Positions 53,628 to 62,374 of a stretch of DNA of 64,000 nt are shown here, in pieces (position 1 is the stretch's first letter; each line of letters starts with the position of its first letter). A program made the position numbers and the translations under genes. A model generated the notes under the pieces. That model did no database searches. It was not told where the DNA came from and saw only the letters and a list, made by a program, of their open reading frames with translations. Source of the stretch: G965216905 sp965216905 (GTDB taxonomy: Bacteria; Actinomycetota; Acidimicrobiia; Spongiisociales; ZC4RG35); the NCBI GenBank assembly GCA_965216905.1, contig OZ244213.1:558001-622000 (forward strand). The letters run 5' to 3'.

Positions 53628-54885
53628 TTCCCGGTTCGACATCCTGTTGTGGGGAGCCACCGGGTTCACGGGCCGGCTCGCCGCGAACAGGTTGGCGGCC
53701 CGTATCGGGATTCGAGGAGACCTGCGTTGGGCGATCGGGGGACGCAACCGGACCAAGCTCGAGGCGGTGCGATCCATGCTGGGTCCTGCTGCGGTCGGCC
53801 TCCCAATCGTCACCGGTGACAGCCACGACATGGATTCCATGGAAGCGCTGGCGGGAAGAACCAGAGTGGTGTGCTCGACGGTTGGTCCCTACGCCGTGTA
53901 TGGCTCCGAACTCGTGGACGCGTGCGCGCGTGCCGGCACCCACTACTGCGACCTGGCCGCTGAACCGCACTGGATCCGCCAGATGATGGACGCCCACGGC
54001 ACCAAGGCGACGGAGACCGGGGCGCGAATCGTGCACGCCTGCGGCATGGATTCCGTCCCATCGGACTTGGGTGTGTACTTCCTGCAGGAGCATGCCAGAC
54101 AGCTCTACGGTGAGCCGTGTTCACGGGTCAAGATGCGGGTGACCGAGCTCCGAGGAGGATTCAGCGGCGGTACCGCGGCCAGCATGCTTCACGGGACCGA
54201 AGCGGGCCGGGAGGACGAGTCCATGAAGCGGGCCATGACGGATCCCTACTACCTGGCTCCACCAGGCCGGCGCCAAGGGCCCGATGAACCCGAGGACATG
54301 AGGTCGACGAAGGTCGCGTACGACGAGGACCTTCAGGTCTGGACCAAGCCATTCTTCATGGGCCCCATGAACACCAAGATCGTCCGTCGGACCAATGCCC
54401 TCCTCGACTACCCGTACGGCGAGGACTTCCGCTACGACGAGGCCCGGGTTGTCGCCGGCGGAGTATCCGGGCGCATCCGGGCCAAGTCCGAAGCGGTGGG
54501 CTACGTGGCCTTCATGGCGTCGGTGGGGTTCCCGCCGACCCGGTGGCTGCTGCGGAAGTACCTGTTGCCCGGCTCCGGCGAAGGTCCTGATCGAGAAACT
54601 CGCGAGGCCGGCCAGTGGAGAATCATCCTCATCGGCAAGCTGGACGATGGCACGACCGCACGGGCGGTGGTTGGTGGGGAGGGAGATCCGGCTACAGATT
54701 CCACCAGTCGCATGCTGGTCGAATCAGCACTGTGCCTGGCCGAGGATGCGGACGAGATCGCGGTCGACGGAGGGTCGTGGACGCCGGCGGCCGCGATGGG
54801 GGATCTCTTGTTGAATCGGCTGACCACGTATGCGGGCATGAGCTTCGAGTTCGAGCCGGCGTCACTGGTGTCGGAGCGCTGGTGA
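53617..54885 (+). CDS. saccharopine-dehydrogenase-like trans-acting enoyl reductase
   Basis: 422 residues with an N-terminal NAD(P)-binding Rossmann domain (DILLWGATGFTGRLAANRL, about 8-26), VVCSTVGPYAVYG (about 87-99), GTHYCDLAAE and HACGMDSVPSDLGVYFL (about 143-159). These are the landmarks of mycobacterial Rv2953, the trans-acting enoyl reductase of phthiocerol and phenolphthiocerol synthesis. The homologue here lacks a polyketide synthase neighbour, so it may act on a free or differently carried lipid. Confidence 0.82.
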   Translation: MEHDSRFDILLWGATGFTGRLAANRLAARIGIRGDLRWAIGGRNRTKLEAVRSMLGPAAVGLPIVTGDSHDMDSMEALAGRTRVVCSTVGPYAVYGSELVDACARAGTHYCDLAAEPHWIRQMMDAHGTKATETGARIVHACGMDSVPSDLGVYFLQEHARQLYGEPCSRVKMRVTELRGGFSGGTAASMLHGTEAGREDESMKRAMTDPYYLAPPGRRQGPDEPEDMRSTKVAYDEDLQVWTKPFFMGPMNTKIVRRTNALLDYPYGEDFRYDEARVVAGGVSGRIRAKSEAVGYVAFMASVGFPPTRWLLRKYLLPGSGEGPDRETREAGQWRIILIGKLDDGTTARAVVGGEGDPATDSTSRMLVESALCLAEDADEIAVDGGSWTPAAAMGDLLLNRLTTYAGMSFEFEPASLVSERW

Positions 54886-54904
54886 CAAAGGGATGACAGC
54901 ATCT

Positions 54905-54991
54905 ATGAGCACCATCCAAGCCATCGACATGGTTGCACTCTCCAAATCGTTCAAAGATCGCGTTTCATCTGATGCGATCGAATCCCAGTAA
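54905..54991 (+). pseudogene. possible N-terminal remnant of an ABC ATPase gene
   Basis: A 28-codon open frame, IQAIDMVALSKSFKDR and then a stop. The first part resembles the start of ABC ATP-binding proteins (an x-Ala-Ile-x-Met-x-x-Leu-x-Lys-x-Phe-Lys-Asp-Arg pattern before the Walker A region), but Walker A and everything after it are absent. It may be a decayed gene end or chance. Confidence 0.25.
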
Positions 54992-55007
54992 CCAAAGGAG
55001 GCCAGAA

Positions 55008-55391
55008 ATGACCAGCTGGGTCGACAACATCGAGCAAACGACCCTGGAGAATCCGAACTTTCGTACCGTTGTGTACACAGGGGTTCACACCCAGCTCACC
55101 GTGATGAGGCTGAGACCGGGTGAGGACATCGGGTGGGAGTCGCATCCCGACATCGACCAGTTCCTCCGGATCGAGTCCGGCGAAGGGAGGCTCGACCTGG
55201 GTACCACCGAGTCGGCGGTCGATGAGCAGCACGACGTGCGAGCGCATTGGGCCTTCATCATTCCCGCCGGCAAGTGGCACAACGTCACCAACACCGGTCA
55301 GGGTGATCTCAAGCTCTACTCGCTCTACTCACCCCCCGAGCACCGGGACGGCACCATCCATGTCACCAAGGCAGACGACCCGGGGCACTGA
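55008..55391 (+). CDS. single-domain cupin protein
   Basis: 127 residues, one cupin barrel. HPDIDQFLRIESGEG (about 46-60) is cupin motif 1 with the metal-binding His and Glu-like positions, and PAGKWHNVTNTG (about 87-98) is motif 2 with His. Members are isomerases, dioxygenases or sensors of small molecules. AAAGGAGG lies six bases before the ATG, a near-ideal ribosome-binding site. The IS element starts 54 bases after its stop. Confidence 0.8.
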   Translation: MTSWVDNIEQTTLENPNFRTVVYTGVHTQLTVMRLRPGEDIGWESHPDIDQFLRIESGEGRLDLGTTESAVDEQHDVRAHWAFIIPAGKWHNVTNTGQGDLKLYSLYSPPEHRDGTIHVTKADDPGH

Positions 55392-55437
55392 AGAGAGGAA
55401 CTGATCACCAATCCTCGGAACTGGCCTTGCGTGGGCG

Positions 55438-55445
55438 TTGGTGAA
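55438..55445. repeat. IS target-site duplication, left
   Basis: TTGGTGAA, identical to 56838-56845 on the other side of the IS element; eight bases is the usual duplication for IS256-family insertion. Confidence 0.8.
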
Positions 55446-56837
55446 GGGTGAGTCCCGTCATGTGGTGTAGAAGCGGCCTGGTCGCCGCAGCGGTGCTGTG
55501 ATGTTGATGGCCATCGTGTGATTCTCAGAAGAAGTTGAACGCTACTGAGAAGGAGCCACACGATGGCCGCCCATGATTCTGCCCTATCTGAACTGTCCGA
55601 GCTGCTGGTCGCCACGGACGCGTCGTTGGCGACGGCACTGTGCGAGATTCTGACGGTGGCGTTGCAGGAACTCATCGAAGCCGAGCTGACTGCCAAGATC
55701 GGCGCCGAACCGGGTGAACGCACCCCGGCCAGGCTGACCCAACGGAACGGGCATCGACCGAAGCTGGTGTCGACTCCGGCCGGCGACATCGAGGTGGGAA
55801 TCCCCAAGCTCCGTAAGGGCAGCTTCTTCCCCGAGTTGTTGGAGCCACGCCGTCGGATCGACAAGGCGTTGTGGGCGGTGATCATGACCGCCTACATCTG
55901 TGGCACGTCTACGAGGAAGGTCGACGACCTGGTCAAGGCGTTGGGCTGTGACAGCGGCGTGTCGAAGTCGACGGTGTCCCGGATCTGCAAAGAGATCGAC
56001 GCCGACGTCGCCGTGCTCAGGGAACGCAGGCTGGATCATCAGCCGTTCGTCTACCTGTGGCTCGACGCCACCTATGTTCACGTCCGGGAGAACCATCAGG
56101 TGGTGTCCAAGGCGGTCGTGATCGCCACCGGGCTACGGGCAGACGGCTACCGGGAAGTCCTCGGCGTCGACGTCGGCGACTCCGAGAACGAAACGTTCTG
56201 GACCGAGTTCCTCCGCGATCTGAGAGACCGGGGCCTCAACGGGATTCGTCTGGTGGTCTCTGACGCCCACGCCGGGCTACGCGCCGCCATCCGCCGGGTG
56301 TTCCAAGGTGCGTCCTGGCAGCGATGCCGGGTCCACGCCATGCGCAACCTGCTGTCCGCTGCCCATCATCAGCATCGGCAGGTGATCGCCGCGTTGATCC
56401 GCACCATCTTCGCTCAACCCGACCACACCCTCGCCACCGCCCAACTCCGGTCGGTCGTCGACCAGCTCGAACCGATCGCTCCCGCCGTGGCCGAACGACT
56501 CCAAACCATGGAACCCGACCTCCTCGCCTACACGGCGTTCCCGCCCGGCCACTGGCCCAAGATCTGGTCCAACAACCCGATCGAACGACTCAACCGCGAA
56601 CTGAAACGCCGCACCGACGTCGTCGGGATCTTCCCCAACACCGAATCCGTCATCCGACTCGTCGGCGCTCTCCTCGTCGAGATCAACGACGAAATGATCG
56701 CCGCCGAACGCCGCTACATCGCAGCCGCCACCCTCACACCCCTCCTCGAGAAAGGAGACCAGGTAGCCTCACTCCCTGCAGCCCCCAGAACCTGACAACC
56801 CGAATCACACAGCTACACCACCCGGCGGGACGCAATC
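55446..56837. mobile_element. complete IS256-family insertion sequence
   Basis: 1,392 bp bounded by 25-bp imperfect inverted repeats (55446-55470 and 56813-56837, 19 of 25 bases alike, sharing GTCCCG and GTGGTGTAG) and flanked by 8-bp direct repeats TTGGTGAA. The right end reads GATTGCGTCCC inward, like IS256 ends. One intact transposase gene. The insertion is in a short intergenic gap after the cupin gene; rejoining the flanks gives no obvious disrupted gene. Confidence 0.85.
55563..56795 (+). CDS. IS256-family (Mutator-type) transposase
   Basis: 410 residues, full family length with no frameshift. The DDE catalytic set is visible: Asp about 167 in LWLDATYV, Asp about 232 in VVSDAHAGLRAA, Glu about 342 in NPIERLNRELKRR. 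Cys-x-x-His of the insertion region reads WQRCRVHAMRNLL. GAGAAGGAG precedes the ATG. An intact frame, ends and target duplication imply a recent or active insertion. Confidence 0.93.
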   Translation: MAAHDSALSELSELLVATDASLATALCEILTVALQELIEAELTAKIGAEPGERTPARLTQRNGHRPKLVSTPAGDIEVGIPKLRKGSFFPELLEPRRRIDKALWAVIMTAYICGTSTRKVDDLVKALGCDSGVSKSTVSRICKEIDADVAVLRERRLDHQPFVYLWLDATYVHVRENHQVVSKAVVIATGLRADGYREVLGVDVGDSENETFWTEFLRDLRDRGLNGIRLVVSDAHAGLRAAIRRVFQGASWQRCRVHAMRNLLSAAHHQHRQVIAALIRTIFAQPDHTLATAQLRSVVDQLEPIAPAVAERLQTMEPDLLAYTAFPPGHWPKIWSNNPIERLNRELKRRTDVVGIFPNTESVIRLVGALLVEINDEMIAAERRYIAAATLTPLLEKGDQVASLPAAPRT

Positions 56838-56845
56838 TTGGTGAA
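56838..56845. repeat. IS target-site duplication, right
   Basis: TTGGTGAA, matching 55438-55445. Confidence 0.8.
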
Positions 56846-56884
56846 GCCGGAGCCGGCCCAACAAACACGCCTCTACGAGGCTCT

Positions 56885-57775
56885 TCATGATGGCGCTTGC
56901 TCTTGGTCGTGGCGGCGCTTCAAGTAGATGACCGCGGCCCACAGAGCGAGGTTGGCGATGATCGCCGTCGGTGAGTCTTCATACATCAGAGCCATGATGA
57001 GGGGGATGGTGTTGAAGGCTGCGTGAATGAAGATGTTCAGGAACACACTCCTGGTCCGCTCGTAGAACCAGGCGTGCAAGATCGCCGCGGCAACGATCCC
57101 GATGCTGAAGCCGGCCAGACTCCCCACAATCGCTGCGGGGGCAAGACCCTGCTGGACGAACATGATCACGACGATGGGGTAGTGCCACACCGCCCAGGGC
57201 AGGCCGACCGCCCAGCCCGTGTCCCAGAAGTCTCGGCCGTGGCGGAGCTTCTCGTTCAGGTATCCGCGCCAGCCGACTTCCTCGGTTCCTGACGTGAGCA
57301 TCTGAAAGACGAAGAAGACCAGCAAGAACCCGACCACCGTCATCGCCCGAGGGCTGTCTGGCGCCTGGTCCGCGGTCAAGGCCACGAGAAGGGCGGCAGG
57401 CCCAGCTACCAGCAGCAGGATTCCAAGGACTAGTCCATACCACCGGGCGCCGATCGCGACCTTGCCAATCCGCCGCGACAAGTCGATGGTGCTCACCGCT
57501 GGGTCGAGCCTGGTGGCCACGACCCCGCCGATCATCGGCCCGTAGACGCCGACCAGAGACAGAAGCGAGAGCCAGATCGCCGACGAAACGGTCTCGCCGG
57601 CGAACAACCACTCCCACACCAGGTCGGCGTTGATGAGAATCTCCCCAACCCCGTTCGCCTGCGCGATGGCCCAGGACCCGATCCAGAACAGCCAGGTGAA
57701 CCCATACGCAATGGCCAAGAAGGTGACGTGGGGACGTTCCCAGAGACCCAGTTGCTTTGTATCAGTGGTTGCCAT
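56885..57775 (-). CDS. CPBP-family intramembrane glutamic protease
   Basis: 296 residues with about eight membrane helices. The CPBP motifs are TEEVGWRGYLNEKL (about 165-178, with the catalytic Glu pair and Arg), then WAVWHYPIV (His about 200) and NIFIHAAFNT (His about 253). Relatives are CAAX-type prenyl proteases and bacteriocin-immunity proteins. GGAGGAGAG precedes the ATG. Transcribed toward the IS element's right end. Confidence 0.85.
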   Translation of the reverse strand: MATTDTKQLGLWERPHVTFLAIAYGFTWLFWIGSWAIAQANGVGEILINADLVWEWLFAGETVSSAIWLSLLSLVGVYGPMIGGVVATRLDPAVSTIDLSRRIGKVAIGARWYGLVLGILLLVAGPAALLVALTADQAPDSPRAMTVVGFLLVFFVFQMLTSGTEEVGWRGYLNEKLRHGRDFWDTGWAVGLPWAVWHYPIVVIMFVQQGLAPAAIVGSLAGFSIGIVAAAILHAWFYERTRSVFLNIFIHAAFNTIPLIMALMYEDSPTAIIANLALWAAVIYLKRRHDQEQAPS

Positions 57776-58032
57776 CTCTCCTCCAGCGTTCGGACGCTTG
57801 ATCGAACCTATGAGCGGATGGTGATGAGAGTAAGGAGGCGATGGGCCCGTTTCGTCGGAGCGTGGATTGGTTCAGGCCTCCCCCCAAGGGTGGACACAAC
57901 GATGAATCTCCGGGTTGAAGACCACCGAGCAAGCGAGTCATACGGTGGTGATATGCAGCCTGACACGACGCGGGAGAGGAACGTGTGTTGGGCGTATGTC
58001 GTGCGGCGAACCCCGCCCGGGAGTGACACCCG

Positions 58033-58314
58033 ATGCCCGGTTTCTCCTTTCTCGCGACTCTCCTCGTAGGCCTCGGCGCGCTGACGGTTCGCCGGATCGG
58101 CGAGCGAGGCATCGCGCTCGGGATTAGTGGAGCAGTCGCCATTCTCTCCCTCGGGCTCGCCTCCGGCACTCATGTGGCCTCCTCGAACAAGATCCGGGCC
58201 AGGTCGATGTCGCCGGCAACCAGTTCACCACACCCATCTGAACCATCACAGACGGAAGCGCCCGACGCCGCTCGCCCGCTACGAGCCGGGCGAGTCGTCG
58301 AGGAGTCGGAGTAG
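58033..58314 (+). CDS. possible small membrane protein with tail from a captured fragment
   Basis: 93 codons. Residues 1-48 form two hydrophobic stretches (FLATLLVGLGALTV and LGISGAVAILSLGLA) that look like a genuine membrane protein start, but from residue 49 the frame runs through the 51-bp fragment copied from the MalT-like gene in an unrelated frame and then into low-complexity Pro/Ser/Glu sequence. Either a real gene truncated by the insertion or chance. Confidence 0.25.
   Translation: MPGFSFLATLLVGLGALTVRRIGERGIALGISGAVAILSLGLASGTHVASSNKIRARSMSPATSSPHPSEPSQTEAPDAARPLRAGRVVEESE
58179..58229. repeat. 51-bp exact repeat, transplanted copy
   Basis: Identical to 43077-43127 inside the MalT-like gene and in the same orientation, with abrupt ends and no terminal repeats or target duplication that I can see. 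Confidence 0.9.
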
Positions 58315-58343
58315 ACCGACCCCGGACCGGGACCAGAATGGAT

Positions 58344-61172
58344 TCAGCGAATCGATGACCGATCGCCGGAGTCGACGATGTCGCTCATCATTCTGGCCAG
58401 CTCTCGCAGATCGGATCGGCGCTCATGCGATCTAGTCAGAAGCGACCCGTCGGCCTCGAGCGAGCGGACGAACCGATCGAACTCGGGTGTGGCGTCGACC
58501 ACAGCGCTGGCTGACGGGGCGCTGTCCTCTTGCGCGATCGCGGCCGCCAAAGCCGACGCTGATCCGATATCCGCCTGTTCGAGGGCCAGTAAACAGACCA
58601 CACGAGCGAGGCTCAGCAGATGGGTTCGATTGCCGTGTCTGCCCAATTCGTCGAGGACTGCAGGCACAGCTGCCGCTGCGGCTTCGTATCGACGACCTCG
58701 ATAGAGGGCGACCACACGGCCGACGCCAGCCAGCTGCTTTGCGAGGCCGGCTCGCGAGGCCTCTGCTCGTTCCAAAGCGAGATCGAACATGCGCAGGGCC
58801 TCGTCCGGATTCGGAACTAGCTCGATTGACCCGAGGACATATGTGCCCCAGGCGACCACTGTTTCGCCGGCTTCGGCTTCGGCCTGCTCGAGGGCGGTGG
58901 CGGTTACGACACGGCCACCGGCGACATCTCCGCCTCTGGCGATGGCGGCTCCACGCTCGAACTCGGCTGTGAGCCGCCACGGCAACGCGACACGAACATC
59001 GGTCGAGATTTGCTGGTAGCGGCGCTCGGCCTCCTGGTAGTCGCCGGCGTAGTAGGCCGCCACCGCGAGAGCGTGTTCGGCCATGTGATAGGACTCGGGT
59101 ACTTCCTCGAACATGCCGGAGGCCGCCTCGGCGCGCGCTCTCGCCACATGCCAGCGACCTTGCATGCTGGCTGCCCGAGCCGACGCGGCGAGTGGCCCGA
59201 CCGCTGCGACCCCGTGATCTGGCTCGACCGCCTCGGCGACCATCTCGATGATCGAGTAGAGCTCGGCATTGCCGGCGGTGTAGGCGCCAGTGCCCAGGCC
59301 CTCGGCGATCGCCAACGCGGGAGGTGTGTCACCGGAAGACAGGGCGATCCTGACCGCCCCACGAATATTGGCCAGCTCCTTGAAGGCGCGATCTCGGGCC
59401 ACCCCCTCCCCGGGAAAGCCGATTTGATCCGAGAGCCCGACCACCAGCCGCCGCGCCCATTCGACGAATCGTCGCTCGACTCCGTCAGGGCGTTGCTGAC
59501 TGGCGACGACGTGCAGTCTGGTCGGCACGTGGAGTCGAAATCGAGCAGGTCCGTTTCCTGCGACCCGAAGGACCAAGTTCGACTCTACGAGGCGTCCGAG
59601 GGGTGGAACAACGTCGGCGTCTCCGTGCGTGGCCTCGAGACTCTCGACTCGAAAGTTCCCGTCAAAGAGGGCCGATGTCACCAGGACCTGGGCTGCTTCT
59701 GGATCGAGCAAGCCAATCGACCAGTCCAGAACTGCGCCCAGTGAGCGATGCCTGCCTCCACCCTGCTCGAGCACTCCGATGTCCGATTCTACTCGGTGAG
59801 CGAGCTCCTCCACCCCGAAGATGGGTGCCCTCGCCGCGGCCAGCTCGATAGCGAGCGGAAGGCCGTCCACCGCTCGGCAGATCGCCGCGACTGCGGCCAG
59901 CTGGTCATCCCCGATTTCGATATCTGGGTTGGCTTGTGACGCTCTCTCAGCAAAGAGACGCACCGCATCGGTTTTGGTCGTCTCCATTCCTGGTTTGGGC
60001 ACGAGCAGCGGCTCCAGCTGCATGACTTGTTCACCATGGATTCCGAGACGTTGCCGGCTCGTGCAGACGACCCGGGCGGTGGGAGCCCAGCGTCTGATCG
60101 CTTCGACGAGATCCCTGACGGCACTGATCACGTGCTCACAGTTGTCGAGAACGAGCACCGGAGACACGGTGGCCAGGTGGTCGAGGAGTGCCTGGCGCGG
60201 ATCGGACCCTCGAGCTTCGAGCCCGATCTGATGAGCGATGTTGGCGGCGACATCGCCGCCGTCGGCCATGTGATGCAGCTCCACCGCCGTTGCGTCGGAA
60301 CGATTGTCCGACCAAACCGAGACCAGACTCGTCTTCCCCACCCCACCCGGACCGACCACGGTGGTGAGCCAATTGGCTTGGGTCAGGTTCTCGAGACGAG
60401 TGAGGTCCCTTGCCCGCCCCAATAGCACGGGGGGAGACGGAAGCCTTACCCCTGTCAGGGGTCGATCAAGGGCACTGCCGCTCAGCACGTCGGCCTCCAG
60501 GACTTCGAAGGCGACGCTTGGGCTGAGTCCGGATGCCTCCGCCAGTCTCTTTCGAAACTCGGCGGCGGCTTTGGCTGCTTCGGCCGACCGGCCCGTTCGG
60601 TGGAGGGCCTCGACTTGAAGCAAAGCCACCCTCTCGTTGAACGGTTCGACGGCGGCGGAGGCTTCCAGCTCCGGGAGTAGCGCCTCGGGGTCGTCGCGTC
60701 GGAGCCGCTCAGCCAGCAGATCGAGTTCAATCCGCCGCCGCAGCGCACGCAGCCTGACTCGCTCCGGACCGAGTTCCGACCCTTCGCCCACCTCGGCAAG
60801 GGCTTCGCCCCGCCATAGGGCCAGCGCTTGCTCGAGTTCGTCTCTTCCGGGAGATTCCAGTAGTTCTTCCACCCGCGCAACGTCGGTCGATACGCCGTCG
60901 GCAAGTCGATACCCGACCGGGTCGGTGAGGATCGTTTCGGCCCCAATCACTCGCCGCAACTTGGAGACGACAACTTGGAGCGCTCCGCGGGGATTCTTGG
61001 GTGGGTCCTCTCCCCAAACGACGTCGATGAGCTTGGCGACCGAGACCGTCCCGCCCGTTTCCAGAGCCAGGCTGGTCAAAACCAGACGCTGGGGCGTCGA
61101 GCGGACTTCGTGCACGGTCCCGTCCATCACGACCTGCAGAGGTCCGAGGACCTCGACAACGACGCTGTTCAC
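58344..61172 (-). CDS. AfsR/SARP-type regulator with BTAD and NB-ARC domains
   Basis: 942 residues if GTG 61172 is the start (26 more codons are open upstream). N-terminal OmpR-like winged helix (about 1-90, EVLGPLQVVMDG and LRRVIGAETI), BTAD (about 95-240), NB-ARC ATPase with P-loop VVGPGGVGKTSLVSVW (about 270) and VLVLDNCEHVI (about 340-350), then a long TPR-like helical region. Such regulators activate secondary-metabolism or stress genes in actinobacteria. It is divergent from the methyltransferase and secreted-protein genes, which are plausible targets. Confidence 0.85.
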   Translation of the reverse strand: MNSVVVEVLGPLQVVMDGTVHEVRSTPQRLVLTSLALETGGTVSVAKLIDVVWGEDPPKNPRGALQVVVSKLRRVIGAETILTDPVGYRLADGVSTDVARVEELLESPGRDELEQALALWRGEALAEVGEGSELGPERVRLRALRRRIELDLLAERLRRDDPEALLPELEASAAVEPFNERVALLQVEALHRTGRSAEAAKAAAEFRKRLAEASGLSPSVAFEVLEADVLSGSALDRPLTGVRLPSPPVLLGRARDLTRLENLTQANWLTTVVGPGGVGKTSLVSVWSDNRSDATAVELHHMADGGDVAANIAHQIGLEARGSDPRQALLDHLATVSPVLVLDNCEHVISAVRDLVEAIRRWAPTARVVCTSRQRLGIHGEQVMQLEPLLVPKPGMETTKTDAVRLFAERASQANPDIEIGDDQLAAVAAICRAVDGLPLAIELAAARAPIFGVEELAHRVESDIGVLEQGGGRHRSLGAVLDWSIGLLDPEAAQVLVTSALFDGNFRVESLEATHGDADVVPPLGRLVESNLVLRVAGNGPARFRLHVPTRLHVVASQQRPDGVERRFVEWARRLVVGLSDQIGFPGEGVARDRAFKELANIRGAVRIALSSGDTPPALAIAEGLGTGAYTAGNAELYSIIEMVAEAVEPDHGVAAVGPLAASARAASMQGRWHVARARAEAASGMFEEVPESYHMAEHALAVAAYYAGDYQEAERRYQQISTDVRVALPWRLTAEFERGAAIARGGDVAGGRVVTATALEQAEAEAGETVVAWGTYVLGSIELVPNPDEALRMFDLALERAEASRAGLAKQLAGVGRVVALYRGRRYEAAAAAVPAVLDELGRHGNRTHLLSLARVVCLLALEQADIGSASALAAAIAQEDSAPSASAVVDATPEFDRFVRSLEADGSLLTRSHERRSDLRELARMMSDIVDSGDRSSIR

Positions 61173-61287
61173 AAGCTCATTCTCGTCGCGTCTGCTCGGA
61201 CTTGGGGGTGGAAAGCACCGGGAAGGTGTGGAGAAAGCGCTCTCCCGCATTCTCGCCGTGACTCATCGCACGAGAAAAGGAGAGACG

Positions 61288-62373
61288 ATGAATCAACAGA
61301 AACTCGACCAACTGTTGGACAGGGTCGTGGTGGACTTGGCGGCTGCGGAAGCGTCGGTGGCAACATACCTCGGGGACCGACTCGGGCTCTATGAATCGAT
61401 GGCTGAGACCGGTCCGGTCACGTCAGCCGAGCTTGCCGACCGCACCGGGTTCGAAGAACGGTACGTGCGCGAGTGGCTGCATTGTCAGACCGCGGGCCAC
61501 TACGTGGACTATGACCCCACATCCGGCCGGTTCACACTCACACCCGAACAAGCCGCAGTGTTCGCTGATCCGGAATCGACGGCCGCCCTCGTGGGGACCA
61601 TCGAGATCGTCGCAGCGATGTGGGCTTCGGCGGACCGCATTGCCAACGCGTTCAAGACCGGCGAGGGCGTTGCCTATGGCGAGCATGATCCACGGCTCGC
61701 ATCCGGAATCGGTCGCCTCTTCGCTCCGCTCTACAGAGCATCGCTCGTTGACGAGTGGATCCCGGCCGTGGAAGGGCTGCACGAGGCGCTCTCCTCGGGC
61801 ATCCGAGTGGCTGATGTTGGATGCGGGACAGGATTCAGCACGATCCTGATGGCACAGGCCTATCCAAACTCCACCTTCATCGGCTACGACCTCCACACCG
61901 AAGCGTTGGAGAAGGCTCGCAAGGATGCCGCGGCGGCCGGAGTCGCCGATCGCGTCACGTTCACCAGGGCACCGGCCGACGCCGTCATCGGTGGAGAGAA
62001 GCTCGGATTGGTTTGCTTCTTCGACGCGCTCCACGACATGGGCGATCCCATCGGGGTCGTTGCCGCGGTGGCGAGCCAGCTCGACCCGGATGGCCGAGTT
62101 CTCGTCGTGGAGCCTCGGGCGGCCGACAAGCTCGAAGACAACATCAACCCCGTCGGAAGGTGGTTCTACGCCGCATCGACCTTCCTGTGCACTCCGAGTG
62201 CGCTGGCCGCCGGCTCACATGCCTTGGGTGCGCAGGCCGGACCTGCCCGCCTGACGGACGTGATCAGCAAGGGCGGTCTACCGAACGTCGAGGTCGTCCT
62301 CGAGACGCCATTCAACCTGGTCATCGCCGCACACGGCCGAATCGACCACTCGACAACACAGAAGGAGAATTGA
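61288..62373 (+). CDS. SAM-dependent methyltransferase with N-terminal winged helix
   Basis: 361 residues. An N-terminal helical / winged-helix dimerisation region (about 15-95, with ELADRTGFEERYVREWLHCQ) is followed by a class I SAM-binding domain: VADVGCGTGFS (about 174-184), IGYDLHTEAL, then ARVLVVEPRA-like LVVEPRAAD. The build is that of Rv1523-like and O-methyltransferase-like actinobacterial proteins. AAAAGGAGAG precedes the ATG. The secreted-protein gene begins two bases after its stop. Substrate unknown. Confidence 0.85.
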   Translation: MNQQKLDQLLDRVVVDLAAAEASVATYLGDRLGLYESMAETGPVTSAELADRTGFEERYVREWLHCQTAGHYVDYDPTSGRFTLTPEQAAVFADPESTAALVGTIEIVAAMWASADRIANAFKTGEGVAYGEHDPRLASGIGRLFAPLYRASLVDEWIPAVEGLHEALSSGIRVADVGCGTGFSTILMAQAYPNSTFIGYDLHTEALEKARKDAAAAGVADRVTFTRAPADAVIGGEKLGLVCFFDALHDMGDPIGVVAAVASQLDPDGRVLVVEPRAADKLEDNINPVGRWFYAASTFLCTPSALAAGSHALGAQAGPARLTDVISKGGLPNVEVVLETPFNLVIAAHGRIDHSTTQKEN

Positions 62374-62374
62374 C

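Larger units (their letters stand above)
57776..58343. other. intergenic region with a captured gene fragment
   Basis: 568 bases between the CPBP gene and the AfsR-like gene, with no strong gene. It contains the 51-bp repeat at 58179-58229, a CCCCCC-AA-GGGTGG string near 57880, and a weak small membrane-protein frame at 58033-58314. The mixture suggests an old rearrangement site. Confidence 0.5.

Noticed and set aside
57873..57900. CCCCCC-AA-GGGTGG string as a sixth copy of the composite motif
   Set aside because: Elements 2 and 3 are missing on both strands at the required distance.
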